Source: CAVTWD01 sp963738325 (lineage in GTDB: Bacteria > Actinomycetota > Acidimicrobiia > Acidimicrobiales > Ilumatobacteraceae). From it: DNA of 64,000 bases. Positions 31,685 through 41,058 of the stretch are shown here, in pieces; the stretch's first letter is position 1, and every line of letters begins with the position of its first letter. The position numbers and the translations under genes are program-made. Below the pieces are notes generated by a model that did not search any database, was not told the origin of the DNA, and saw nothing but the letters and a program-made list of their open reading frames with translations. Location: assembly GCA_963738325.1 (NCBI GenBank), contig CAVTWD010000013.1:124001-188000 (forward strand). The letters run 5' to 3'.

Positions 31685-32920
31685 ATGCGCGCGACAACGA
31701 CCATCATCGGGGCCGGACCGGCCGGCCTCGCCATGAGCCGTCGGCTCACCGAACGGGCGATCGACCATGTCCTCCTCGAACGCGGCGAGGTCGCCAACGT
31801 GTGGCATCACGAACGATGGGACTCGCTCCGCCTGCTCACCCCCAACTGGATGACCCGGCTGCCCGGCCTCACCCCGGACAGCGACGACCCGGACGGCTAC
31901 CTGACCGCCAGCCAGGTCGCCGTTCTGATCGAGCGCTACAACCGCTCGATCGAGGCACCAGTGCACACCCACACCACGGTCACCGCGCTGCGACCCGCGG
32001 GCCGTGGGTTCGAGGTCCAGACCGATCGTGGGCCGATCCGCACAGACGCAGTCGTGGTGGCCACTGGGGCCAATGCCGTGCCCGCGGTCCCGGCGCTGGC
32101 CGCCGAGCTCCCGTCACGCCTGCAGCAGGTGCCCAGCCTTCGCTACCGCCGCCCTGACCAGCTCGACCCGGGGCCCGTCCTGGTCGTCGGGGCGTCCGCC
32201 TCGGGCGTCCAGATCGCCGACGAGCTCCGCCGCAGTGGCCGCGATGTCACCCTCGCCGTCGGAGACCACGTGCGCCTCCCTCGCACCTATCGGGGTCGCG
32301 ACATCCTGTGGTGGATGACCGTGCTCGGCCTCCTCGACGAGCGTGCCACCGACGTGGCCGACCTCGCCGCCGCCCGGCGACGGCCAGCCGCCCAGCTGAT
32401 CGGCACGCCGGAACACCGGTCCCTTGGCGTCCGCGAGCTCTACCAGGCCGGGGTGCGCGTCGTCGGCCGGCTCGTCGGCGCCACCGACCGAGCGGCCCTG
32501 TTCTCCGGATCCCTTGCCAACCACCTGCGCAGCGCCGACCTGAAGCAGGACCGCCTGCTCGACCAGATCGACGCGTTCGTGGCCGCTGGCCGCGCCCCGA
32601 CCGAGGTGCGCGCACCCGATCGGCCGCCGCCCACCGCCGTGCCACCCGGCGTCAACGAGCTGTCGTGGCAGCAGTTCGGCTCGGTGGTCTGGGCAACGGG
32701 CTTCCGACCCGACCACTCGTGGATCGACCCGGCACTGCTCGACCGTCACGGCCGGGTCGCGCACGACGAGGGTGTGATCCGCTGGCCCGGCATGTACATC
32801 CTCGGCCTGCGTTTCCTGCGGCGCCGTTCATCCTCGTTTCTCTACGGCTTCGGCCAGGACACCGCGGACCTCGCCGGGCACTTGCACGCTCACCTTTCGA
32901 CACTCGTACAGGCGGCCTGA
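31685..32920 (+). CDS. Flavin-containing monooxygenase-like NAD(P)/FAD oxidoreductase (CzcO type)
   Basis: 411 residues, intact. First Rossmann motif IIGAGPAGLAMSRRL at residues about 8-22, WHHERWDSLRLLTPNW (typical of this family just after it), VVVATGANAVP, a second nucleotide site VLVVGASASGVQIADEL near residue 165, and the late VVWATGFRPDHSWI motif. These enzymes oxygenate or reduce small organics using NAD(P)H. The ATG at 31685 is preferred; a GTG at 31661 is possible. It is divergent from the FAD monooxygenase and preceded by a 25-residue ORF and the right repeat array. Confidence 0.88.
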   Translation: MRATTTIIGAGPAGLAMSRRLTERAIDHVLLERGEVANVWHHERWDSLRLLTPNWMTRLPGLTPDSDDPDGYLTASQVAVLIERYNRSIEAPVHTHTTVTALRPAGRGFEVQTDRGPIRTDAVVVATGANAVPAVPALAAELPSRLQQVPSLRYRRPDQLDPGPVLVVGASASGVQIADELRRSGRDVTLAVGDHVRLPRTYRGRDILWWMTVLGLLDERATDVADLAAARRRPAAQLIGTPEHRSLGVRELYQAGVRVVGRLVGATDRAALFSGSLANHLRSADLKQDRLLDQIDAFVAAGRAPTEVRAPDRPPPTAVPPGVNELSWQQFGSVVWATGFRPDHSWIDPALLDRHGRVAHDEGVIRWPGMYILGLRFLRRRSSSFLYGFGQDTADLAGHLHAHLSTLVQAA

Positions 32921-32926
32921 GCCGGA

Positions 32927-33077
32927 TCCCTGGTCACGACCCGATCGCGATGTTCGATCAGGTATTCGAGAACGGCGAGCACCTGGGGCTCGCCGCGAAC
33001 CCGCTCTCCAGCGCGTTGCGGCTCTCGGGCGGCCGTGTCCAGCTCATTGCCCGCAAACCGAAAACGCCCGTCGCCCT
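32927..33077 (-). pseudogene. Remnant of a third winged-helix/hydrolase regulator
   Basis: About 50 codons on the minus strand read FRFAGNELDTAAREPQRAGE, then GEPQVLAVLEYLIEHRDRVV, closely matching the N-terminal half of the winged helix in the regulators at 28529 and 50589 (YRFGECEVDVARFQLRRRGE, VEPQVFDVLVYLISHRDRVV). The recognition helix and the entire hydrolase are missing: the match ends where the flavoprotein gene begins. The rest of 32921-33237 has no gene I can support. Confidence 0.75.
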
Positions 33078-33237
33078 CCCTGCGCGACCCTCGGCTCGAG
33101 GTGGTCCCCGTCGGCCCGAACCACCCTGATTCCCTAGCGCGCCCCCTTCCCCCTGGCGACCGGGTGATTCGATCCCTGGGCGCCACGGCCAGCGCGACGG
33201 CTCTCGACGTGCCCCGTCGCCTCCTATTCTGCCGCCG

Positions 33238-33687
33238 ATGGCATCGAGCCCCGAGCACCGTCTGCAGGAACTCGGCATCGAGCTACCGGAGCCTCACCCG
33301 GCCGCCGGCACCTATGCCAGCTGGACCCGGGCCGGGGATCTGGTCTTCCTCGCCGGCCAGGGATCGCGCCACCACCTGGGTCGGGTAGGGGCCGAGCTCG
33401 ACCTGGCCGCCGGGCGGGAGGCGGCCCGTGAGGCCATGCTCGACCTCCTCGCCCAGACCCGCGACGCGCTCGGCTCCTTGGACCGTGTCGGGCGGGTCGT
33501 GCGCGTCACCGGTTACGTCCGCTGCACCGAGGACTTCATCGATCAGCCCGCCGTGCTCGACGGCGCCACGGACCTTCTCGTCGAGGTCTTCGGACCCGAG
33601 CGCGGGCGACCGGCGCGCGCGGCAGTGGGCGTCGCGTCGCTCCCGATGGGCATCGCCGTCGAGATCGAGATGGTCGTCGTCACCTGA
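33238..33687 (+). CDS. RidA/YjgF-family protein
   Basis: 149 residues, the YjgF/RidA fold. Parts: early AGDLVFLAGQGSR, GREAAREAMLDLLAQTRDALGSLDRV, VVRVTGYVRCTEDF and the late GRPARAAVGVASLPMGIAVEIE. The arginine in GRPARAAVG is at the position that binds substrate carboxylate in active RidA imine deaminases. This longer variant with an N-terminal extension resembles the YjgF-like subgroup near amidases and amino-acid catabolism. ATG at 33238. Confidence 0.87.
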   Translation: MASSPEHRLQELGIELPEPHPAAGTYASWTRAGDLVFLAGQGSRHHLGRVGAELDLAAGREAAREAMLDLLAQTRDALGSLDRVGRVVRVTGYVRCTEDFIDQPAVLDGATDLLVEVFGPERGRPARAAVGVASLPMGIAVEIEMVVVT

Positions 33688-33735
33688 AGCTGCGGGGGCC
33701 GCCTATGGCGCGCCCAAGTGGGGAAGACTCGGGGC

Positions 33736-35211
33736 ATGACCCTGGTGCACCGCGTCCTGCCGCCGCAGCCGATCACGACGCTCGAGGACTACCTCCGACG
33801 CCGGGGAGGCGAGGGCCTCGAGGCGGCGCGGCGGGTCGAGCCAGAAGCACTCATCGAGGTGCTCGAAGCGTCCGGGCTGCGCGGTCGCGGCGGCGCCGGT
33901 TTCCCCACGGGACGCAAGTGGCGCACGGTGGCCGCCTTCCACTCCGACGTCGTGCCCACGACGGTCATCGTCAACGCGGCCGAAGGCGAGCCGGGCACGT
34001 ACAAGGACCGCGCCATCCTCCTCGCCGACCCCTACGCCGTCATCGAGGGCGCCCTGATCGCGGCCTTGGCCGTAGGCGCCGACTCGGTCGTCATCGCCAC
34101 GAAGCGGGCCTTCACGGCCGTCGTGGCGCGCCTGCGGTCGGCGATCGACGAGGTGAAGGCGGCGGGATGGGTGAAGGGCTGCACGCTGGAGGTCGTCGAA
34201 GGCCCCGATGAGTACCTCTTCGGCGAGGAGACCGCGCTGCTCGAGGTCGTCGACGGGCGCTTCCCCCTCCCCCGCATCGCGCCTCCGTGGCGGCGGGGGG
34301 TCATCGAAGTCGTCGAGACCGACGCCGACGCGTCCGCGGGTAGCGGGCTGTCGGCCCACGTCGAGATGGCCGGCACCGACGAGCTCGCGCTCGCCCCTCC
34401 TGCCCTCGCGAGCAACGTCGAGACCTTCGCCAACGTGGCCCGCATCATCGCCCGCGGCGCGGAGTGGTTCCGCACGGAGGGCACTGAGCGCTCGCCGGGC
34501 ACGATCGTGTGCACGATCACCGGTTCGACCCAGCGGGCCGGGGTGGGCGAGCTGATGCTCGGCACGCCTCTCGCCGACGCCGTGACCGAGATCGGCGGGG
34601 GCCTCGAGCTGGGGCGCGAGGTGAAGGCCGTGCTGTCGGGGGTGTCCAACGGCGTGCTCACCGGGGACGAGCTCTCGACACCCATCACCTACGAGGACCT
34701 GTCGGCCGCCGGGGGCGGGCTGGGCTCGGCCGGCTTCATCGTGCTCGACGACTCGGTCGACATGGTCTCGGTTGCCGCCGGCGTCGCCCGCTTCCTCGCG
34801 GTGGAGTCGTGCGGCCAGTGCACCCCGTGCAAGCAGGACGGCCTCGCTCTGGCCGATGCGTTGGAGCGCCTGGCCCGCAACGACGACGCCGCCCGCTCGC
34901 TCCACACCGTCCGGCGCCGCCTCACGACCATCGCCGACGGCGCCCGTTGCAACCTCGCCACCCAGCAACAGGTGGTGGTGGACAGCATCCTCGAGCGCTT
35001 CGCCGCCGACGTGCAGGCGCACGTCGACGGAACCGCGACACCGGTCGCCCCCATGTTGGTGGCGGAGCTGGCCGCCATCGAGGGTGACGAGGCGGTGGTG
35101 AACGAGCGGTTCCTGGCCAAGCAGCCCGACTGGACCTACAGCGAGCGATGGTCGGGCCAGTCCCCGGCCGACCGGCTGGCCGAGCACCGGGCCCCGGAGA
35201 CGCTCGAATAG
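33736..35211 (+). CDS. Orphan NuoF-like NADH-binding subunit
   Basis: 491 residues, intact. Domains: FMN/NADH-binding SLBB-flavodoxin-like region with GLRGRGGAGFPTGRKW (NADH) and NAAEGEPGTYKDR (FMN), GPDEYLFGEETALLEVVDG, then a C-terminal 4Fe-4S domain with ESCGQCTPCKQDG and a later cysteine in DGARCNL. This is the NuoF/HoxF-type electron-entry subunit that oxidises NADH. No NuoE, NuoG or hydrogenase/dehydrogenase subunit adjoins, so its partner is elsewhere or it acts with a non-Nuo enzyme. ATG at 33736, chosen over a GTG at 33718. Confidence 0.9.
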   Translation: MTLVHRVLPPQPITTLEDYLRRRGGEGLEAARRVEPEALIEVLEASGLRGRGGAGFPTGRKWRTVAAFHSDVVPTTVIVNAAEGEPGTYKDRAILLADPYAVIEGALIAALAVGADSVVIATKRAFTAVVARLRSAIDEVKAAGWVKGCTLEVVEGPDEYLFGEETALLEVVDGRFPLPRIAPPWRRGVIEVVETDADASAGSGLSAHVEMAGTDELALAPPALASNVETFANVARIIARGAEWFRTEGTERSPGTIVCTITGSTQRAGVGELMLGTPLADAVTEIGGGLELGREVKAVLSGVSNGVLTGDELSTPITYEDLSAAGGGLGSAGFIVLDDSVDMVSVAAGVARFLAVESCGQCTPCKQDGLALADALERLARNDDAARSLHTVRRRLTTIADGARCNLATQQQVVVDSILERFAADVQAHVDGTATPVAPMLVAELAAIEGDEAVVNERFLAKQPDWTYSERWSGQSPADRLAEHRAPETLE

Positions 35212-35253
35212 CAGCCGGCGCCGTGCGCCTCGTGGCGGAGGCATGATGCGGGG

Positions 35254-36718
35254 ATGACCGGTGCCGACCCTGCCCTCTGGCCCGCCCATCGCCAGGCCGC
35301 CGCCATCCGGGCTCGTGAGCTGTCGAGCCGCGAGCTCATGGACGCCTTCGCCGAGCGGATCGAACGGTTGAACCCGGCGGTGAACGCCGTGGTGACGCTC
35401 GACTTGGAGCGGGGCCGGGCCGGCGCCACCGCGGCCGACGAGGCCACCGCCCGGGGTGACGACCTCGGGTCGCTCCACGGCCTACCGATCACGGTGAAGG
35501 ACGCCCTCACGGTGGCGGGGCTGCGCTCGACGGGTGGCGCGGTCGAGCTGCGCGACCACGTACCCGCGCGAGATGCCGACGCGGTGGAACGGGTCAGGGC
35601 GGCCGGCGCCATCCCCTTCGCCAAGACCAACGTGCCCCGCTGGTCGGGCGACATCCAGACCTACAACGAGATCTTCGGCACGACAAACAACCCGTGGGAC
35701 ACGTCGCTCGTACCCGGAGGCTCCTCTGGGGGCCCGGCCGTGGCCGTCGCCCTCGGCTTCACCTCGTTCGAGATCGGCACGGACATCGGCGGCTCCATCC
35801 GCATCCCCTCCGCGTACTGCGGCGTGGCCGGGCACAAGCCGAGCTACGGGCTCGTGCCGTGCGGGGGCTACCTCGACCATGTCGAGGGCGGCCTGACAGA
35901 GCCGGACGTGAACGTGCACGGTCCGATCGCCCGTTCCGTCGAAGACCTCGAGCTCGTGCTCGACGTGCTCGCCGGGCCGAGGGCCGATCTCGCCACCGCG
36001 TGGCGGGTGAACGTGCCGCCGGCCCGCCACGACCGCATCGACGCCTACCGGGTCGCGGCTGTGGTCGGATGACCCCTCCTGCCCCGTCGACGACGACACC
36101 CGCGCCGCGGTCGAGGCCGCTGGTGCCGCCCTCGCCGACGCAGGCGCATCCGTCGATCCCAAAGCCCGACCCGACATCGACGCCAACATGGCGTCGGGCC
36201 TCGGGCTGGGGTTGGTCGGCGCGGCCATCTCGCCGTCGTTGTCCGAGGAGGAATACGCATTCATGGCGGCGGTGGCCGCCGACGCCTCCACGCCGCCGAA
36301 CGTCCAGTTCGTCCTGGGCGCCTACACCGCCAGCCATCGGAAGTGGATCGGTCTCGACATAGCCCGCACCCGGATCCGCCAGGCGTGGGCCGAGTTCTTC
36401 ACCGAGCACGACGTGTTGTTGTGCCCGGTGATCCTCCGGCCGCCCTTCCCCCATCTCCACGAAGGCAACTTCGGCGACCGCGTGCTGGAGGTCGGTGGCG
36501 TCGAACGGCCCTACACCGACACGGTCTGGTGGACGATCCTCATCGGGATGGCCTACCTGCCGGCCACGGTGGTCCCCGCCGGGCGCACCGCGACCGGCAT
36601 CCCGGTGGGCGTGCAGATCGTGGCCCCGTTCCTCGAGGACCGTACCTCGCTCGCAGTCGCCCGTGCTCTCAACGACGGCCTCGGCGGGATCACACCGCCC
36701 CCGATGGCCCTTGGCTGA
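35254..36718 (+). CDS. Amidase (amidase signature family), one frame break
   Basis: About 487 residues. Signature-family catalytic residues: Lys in GLPITVKDAL, the cis-Ser region PGGSSGGPAVAVA and Ser nucleophile in GTDIGGSIRIP. The N-half stops at AAVVG near 36064; a one-base change restores DDPSCPVDDDTRAAVEAAG and the chain runs to 36718, with LLCPVILRPPFPH and VPAGRTATGIPVGVQIV, a normal amidase C-half. Substrate unknown. It converges on the hydratase, the two stops sharing one hairpin. Confidence 0.86.
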
Positions 36719-36730
36719 GGGAACCCTCAG
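36715..36730. terminator. Bidirectional hairpin containing both stop codons
   Basis: CTGAGGG-AA-CCCTCAG is a perfect 7-bp stem with a 2-nt gap. The amidase TGA (36716-36718) and the hydratase TGA (36727-36729) lie in opposite arms. A similar CTGAG-CCGC-CTCAG occurs at 39495-39508 between the next convergent pair. Confidence 0.45.
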
Positions 36731-37503
36731 ACGGCGCGGACCCCCACGCTGCCGAGGTGCCCGAACGTGGCGCGGACGTGCGAGCCCGCTACGAGTGCGA
36801 CCGGGTTGGTGAGACCGCCCGTGAACACGAGCCAGCCGGCCTCGAGTTGCTCGCCGCGCGCCCCCAGTGCATTGGCGAGCAGGGCGACGGCCTCCGTGGG
36901 ATGATCCATGGTCGCGGCGCCGGCCGCCGTGGCCACGAGCTGGCCGTCCTGTTCGAGCAGCACCCCCACGAGGGAGAGGTCGAGCGCGTCCGCCGGTACC
37001 ACCGTCGGCCCGACGACGATGCGCGCGGCCGACGTGTTGTCGGCCACGACGTCGGCCGCGGTGAAGCGGAAGTCGGCGTAGCGGCTGTCGATGATCTCCA
37101 AGCCGCAGCAGACCCCGACGCTCGCCTCGAGGACGGCGGCGGCGGTGACGCCTGGGCCGGCGAGGTCGGCACCGAGCTGCAGCACGATCTCGGGCTCGAC
37201 TCGGGGATGGATGAGCTCGCCGAGGCGCAGCGGGGCCTCGGCCGCGTGGACACCGCCCGACAGGAGCACCCCGTACACCGGCTCGGCCACCTTCATCTGC
37301 TCCTGCTTCGCCACTGAGGTGAGCCCGAGCTTGGCCCCGACGACCCGCTGGCCCGCGGCCACCTTGCGGGCGGCGACCTCCGCCTGGATCTCGTAACCGT
37401 CGGCCAGGCCGAGACCTGGCTCGTCGTCGGTGATCGGCGCGATGGCCCGGCGTTCGGCTTCGGCCTCCAGGAGCACCTCGGCCCACTTGCCCACGCCGGT
37501 CAT
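36727..37503 (-). CDS. 2-keto-4-pentenoate hydratase/decarboxylase family protein
   Basis: 258 residues, intact. Family features: RVVGAKLGLTSVAKQEQM, RVEPEIVLQLG (metal-binding ExE), CCGLEIIDSRYADFRF, DNTSAARIVVG, and a C-terminal TGGLTNPVALVAGSHVRATF. It acts in meta-cleavage pathways on 2-hydroxypenta-2,4-dienoate-like products of aromatic or steroid breakdown. Its ATG overlaps the stop of the preceding PEP-utilising-like gene (ATGA). Confidence 0.9.
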   Translation of the reverse strand: MTGVGKWAEVLLEAEAERRAIAPITDDEPGLGLADGYEIQAEVAARKVAAGQRVVGAKLGLTSVAKQEQMKVAEPVYGVLLSGGVHAAEAPLRLGELIHPRVEPEIVLQLGADLAGPGVTAAAVLEASVGVCCGLEIIDSRYADFRFTAADVVADNTSAARIVVGPTVVPADALDLSLVGVLLEQDGQLVATAAGAATMDHPTEAVALLANALGARGEQLEAGWLVFTGGLTNPVALVAGSHVRATFGHLGSVGVRAV

Positions 37504-38810
37504 CAGACGTCGGCCCCCGACGGCGTGAAGGCCGCCACCACCGGGCGGTCGTCGGCATCACGCTCACGGTTGGCCAGCTCCACCGCGATGTCGATGATCT
37601 GGTCCTCCTGGCCGTTCTCCCGAGGTCACCGCCATCAGCTCGGGCCAGAACGCGAACGTGGCGTCGTCGTAGTGATCCACACCGACCGCTTCGGAGATGG
37701 CGAGGCAGGCGCGGCGCAACGGGATGGTGGCCCGGAGGTCGATGTAGTAGTTGTGCTCGTCGTTCCACCACGCGAAGTTGGCGTACTGGCAGGAGGTGAG
37801 GGCGCCGTCGAACTTCGCCTGCTCCTCGGTCGTGAGGCGCCGCCTGGCTTCGTCGATGGCCGTGTCGCGCTCGTCGTGGGCGGCGGCCCGGGCCTTGTCG
37901 AAGTCGAAGATCTCGCCCTTCTGGAGGAAGGTCTTGACCGTGCCGAGCGGCGAGACCGGGTCTTCGATCCAGGAAGGAAGGTTCACGTCAGAGATCCCCT
38001 CCGTCCTCCATCCGTAGACGGCGAGGAATGACGCGAACTCGTCGCGCCAAGTTGACGCGGCGGGAGTGTCCCGGAGGGCCTCGTCGAGTTGCTCGGCCTC
38101 GTTGGCGGCGAACACCGATTCGAGGCCGGCGGCCCGGGCGGACGCAGTGAGCTTCCAGAGCTCGCGGTCACACTCGAGGATCTTCGTGTCGTAGCCCTGG
38201 AGGAACTTGGAGATGAGCCCAGGGTCGATCCCGAGCTCGGCGCACACTCCGTAGAACGTGAGGTAGTTGGCGAGCAGCGGGTACATCACCTCGAAGTGGA
38301 TCTCCCACGCCCGGCGATGGAAGGTGCGGGCATCCACCAGGAGCTGCCCCAGCTCGGCCAGCGACCGGCCCGCGGTGTCGTAGGTCTCGAAGTACTTGAG
38401 CCCGGTCTCGAGCTCCCAGACACGATCGGCCCAGATGTCGGGGAACCGCTGGAGGTACGCGGGCAGGTTGCGACCGATCCGCTCGGCTCGGAAGCTCACC
38501 TCCCATTCGGAGCCGACGGCCACCTCCGACGCGTACGTGGGTCCCGCCGAGGCGTTGCACGATCCCCTTGCCGGGCGGGAGCGGGAGGCCCTCGGCGGCG
38601 AGCTGCGTCCCCGACGCGTAGCAGTCGTGGAGGAACACGAGCCCTATCGGTGAGAGGCCCCGTGGCCAGTGGAAGTCGAGGAACCAGAGTCGCTCCTCGT
38701 CCTTCTTCGAGAAGGTGTTGACCGCCTCCGTCCGCCTTGTCGAGACCGCGACCCGAGGCCTCGAGCTCGGCCCGCAGCTCCTCCACGAACGCTTGACCGT
38801 CGAACGCCAT
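37503..38810 (-). CDS. PEP-utilising-enzyme-like protein without mobile domain, three frame breaks
   Basis: About 435 residues over three breaks (near 38728, 38540 and 37625). Pieces: MAFDGQAFVEELRAEL; VNTFSKKDEERLWFLDFHW; ASEVAVGSEWEVSFRAERIG; WEIHFEVMYPLLANYLTFY; FLAVYGWRTEGISDVNLPSW; ACLAISEAVGVDHYDDATF. This matches the linker region shared with phenylphosphate synthase-type and other PEP/pyruvate-utilising proteins, often a separate ORF. The phosphohistidine (mobile) and ATP-grasp domains are absent, so it cannot act as a dikinase alone. Coupled to the hydratase, it may serve aromatic catabolism; function is unproven. Confidence 0.7.
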
Positions 38811-38943
38811 GCCGATCCCCCTTGCCGGACGGTCACCCGACTCTGCACCCCGGTCCCTCGGCGTGCAAGAACGCCATTGCGGTATTTGGAACGCCTCGGC
38901 GGGGGCGTGTGCCGGTTGCTCGGAGGAGGCATCCTGTGCCCCG

Positions 38944-39498
38944 ATGACGCTCGAGGGTTTCGAGGAGCTGGCCAAGGCGCGGCGAACCAGCCTGCTGGTC
39001 GACGCCGAGGCGGCCGTGCCCGAGGAGCTCCTCGACCGACTCCTCACCGTGGCCACCTGGGCGCCGAACCACAAGCGCACCTGGCCCTGGCGCTTCACCG
39101 TGCTGACCGGCGAGGGCAGGGCCCAGCTCGGCGAGCTGGTCGCCCGGTTCGAGGCCGGTCGCGGCGCCGACGATGCCCGCCAGGCCAAAGCACGTCGCAA
39201 GTACCTGCGGGCCCCGGTCGTGGTCCTGGCCGCCTCGGCTTGGCAGCCCGATGCCCTGCGGCGCACGGAGGACCGCGACGCGGTTGCCGCCGGCGTCCAG
39301 AACCTCCTGCTCGCGGCCACCGCAGCCGGCCTGGCGAGCCACTGGGCCACGGGCGATTGGATGTCCGATCCGGCCGTGAAGGCCTTTGCCGGCCTCGGCC
39401 CGGAGGACGAGCTCGTCGCGCTGATCTACCTCGGATGGCCGGCGGGCCAGGTGCCGACGGTCGAGCGGCCGAGCCCCTCGGTCGTCCGCCGATCCTGA
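38944..39498 (+). CDS. Nitroreductase-family flavoprotein
   Basis: 184 residues. Nitroreductase fold: RRTSLLVDAEAAVPEELL, TWAPNHKRTWPWRFTVLTG (FMN phosphate site), AAGVQNLLLAATAAGLASHWATG and DELVALIYLGWPAG. These use FMN and NAD(P)H to reduce nitro, quinone or enone groups. The ATG at 38944 is the only start compatible with the fold; a GGAGGAGG stretch is about 14 bases upstream, longer than usual. Confidence 0.88.
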   Translation: MTLEGFEELAKARRTSLLVDAEAAVPEELLDRLLTVATWAPNHKRTWPWRFTVLTGEGRAQLGELVARFEAGRGADDARQAKARRKYLRAPVVVLAASAWQPDALRRTEDRDAVAAGVQNLLLAATAAGLASHWATGDWMSDPAVKAFAGLGPEDELVALIYLGWPAGQVPTVERPSPSVVRRS

Positions 39499-39504
39499 GC
39501 CGCC

Positions 39505-40912
39505 TCAGCGGCGCGGTTCGACCGGGGTGAGCGGCGCGAACGCAGCGTCGATCGCCTCGGCCGCGTCGAGGCAGACGTCCTCCCGGAACCAGCGGGAGAT
39601 CACCTGGACGCCGAGCGGCAGGCCATCGGCCGTCCCCGTCGGCACGCAGGCGGCCGGCAGCCCGAGCAGGTTCATCGGGGTGACGAAGCGTATGAGCTCG
39701 AGCGTCGCCATGGTCTCGTCCGGCCCGCGCACGTCGAAACCGTGCTCGAACGGCGGCTGCGTCCACGTGGGCCCGACGATCACGGGATGTTCCTCGAGGA
39801 AGCTGCTCCACTGCCGGGCGATGGCATGGCGCTGCATCATGAGCGCAAACCCGTCCTCGAACGTGACCGGTCCGAAGGTCACGGAAGCCGCTTCCAGGAA
39901 CGACATGGCCTCTTCCGACATGACTGTGGCGAGGAGCGGCTTCATCACCAGGATCTCGCCCATCAACCAGCGCGCCCACGTCTCGATGGCTGCTTCCACC
40001 ATGGGGGGCTCGACCTCGTCGACCTCGTACCCGGCGGCCGCCGAGCGCGGCGCCGGCCTCGCGGACGGCCGCGGCGATGGACGGCGCGGTGGACCCACCC
40101 GGTGGCTCGGGCACCAGCGCCACCCGCACCGGCTGCCGAAGCGGCGGACCCGTGAGCGGCGCCGGCGCGCAGAACGGGTCGCGAGGGTCGGGCCCGGCCA
40201 GCACCTCGAATGCGGCGCGCACATCGGCGACGCGACGAGCCATGGGCCCCTGGACGAGCATCAGCTGGGCGGCGAGGAACGGCTCCTGGGGGGCAGTGCT
40301 CGACGCGTCCGGGATGCGATGGGAAGTCGGCTTCAACGAGGACACGCCACAGCAGTAGGCCGGGTTGCGCAGCGACCCCCCGATGTCGTTGCCGAGCCCG
40401 AGCGGCGACATGCCCGACGCGAGCGCGGCCGCCTCGCCGCCGCTCGATCCGCCGGCCGTGCGCTCGGCGTCCCAGGGGTTACGGGTCAGGCCGTGCAGGC
40501 TCGACACGGTGTGGACGCGCAAGCCCATGTCGGGCAGGTTGGTGCGCCCGATGGCGATCGCCCCGGCCGCGTTCATGCGCTCCACGACGGGGGCGTCCAC
40601 CGGGGCGATGACCTCCGCGAGCGCAGGGAGGCCGTTGGTGGTCGGCGTCCCCGCCAGGTCGATGTTCTCCTTCACGGTGAACGGGACGCCGTGGAGCGGC
40701 CCGAGCGCCTCCCCGGCGGAAACGGCACGATCGGCCGCCACCGCCGCCTCACCCGCCCCGTCGGCCAGCACTCGCGTGACCGCGTTGAGGTGCGGGTTCA
40801 CCTCGGCGATGCGGGTCAGGTGGGCGTCGACCACCTCGACCGAGCTGAACTCACCCTTGGCGATACCCACCGCCAGTTCGAGAGCGGACCTGCGCCACAA
40901 CTCGCCCCCCAT
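39505..40912 (-). CDS. Amidase (amidase signature family), one frame break
   Basis: About 468 residues, a second amidase distinct from the one at 35254. Catalytic Lys in GVPFTVKENIDLAG, cis-Ser in TAGGSSGGEAAALA, Ser in GNDIGGSLRNPAY. A one-base break near 40048 joins AGAALGG to AAGYEVDEVEPPMVEA; the chain ends NLLGLPAACVPTG, GLPLGVQVISRWF. The ATG at 40912 opens MGGELWRRSALELAVGI, a standard start. Actinobacteria use such enzymes on aryl- or aliphatic amides. The paired amidases may have related substrates. Confidence 0.86.
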
Positions 40913-41022
40913 GACCCTCTCCTTCCGCTCAGCGGTGGGCATGCAGTCTGCCAGGGCTCCAACCTGAGGACGACCTGAGGCGGCGGTCATCGGCAGGGGA
41001 ACCAGACCCCGCGGCCGAGGAG

Positions 41023-41036
41023 TTCCGCTAGCGGAA
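41023..41036. promoter_or_regulatory. 14-bp palindrome upstream of the metallopeptidase
   Basis: TTCCGCTAGCGGAA is a perfect palindrome 22 bp before the ATG at 41059, close enough to overlap the promoter or ribosome site. Candidate operator or short hairpin. Confidence 0.35.
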
Positions 41037-41058
41037 ACCGAACCGAGGAGCTTCCACC

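Noticed and set aside
32890..33258. Complete minus-strand gene of 122 codons
   Set aside because: Only the middle 50 codons resemble a winged helix; both ends are low-complexity shadow sequence, so it is called a pseudogene.
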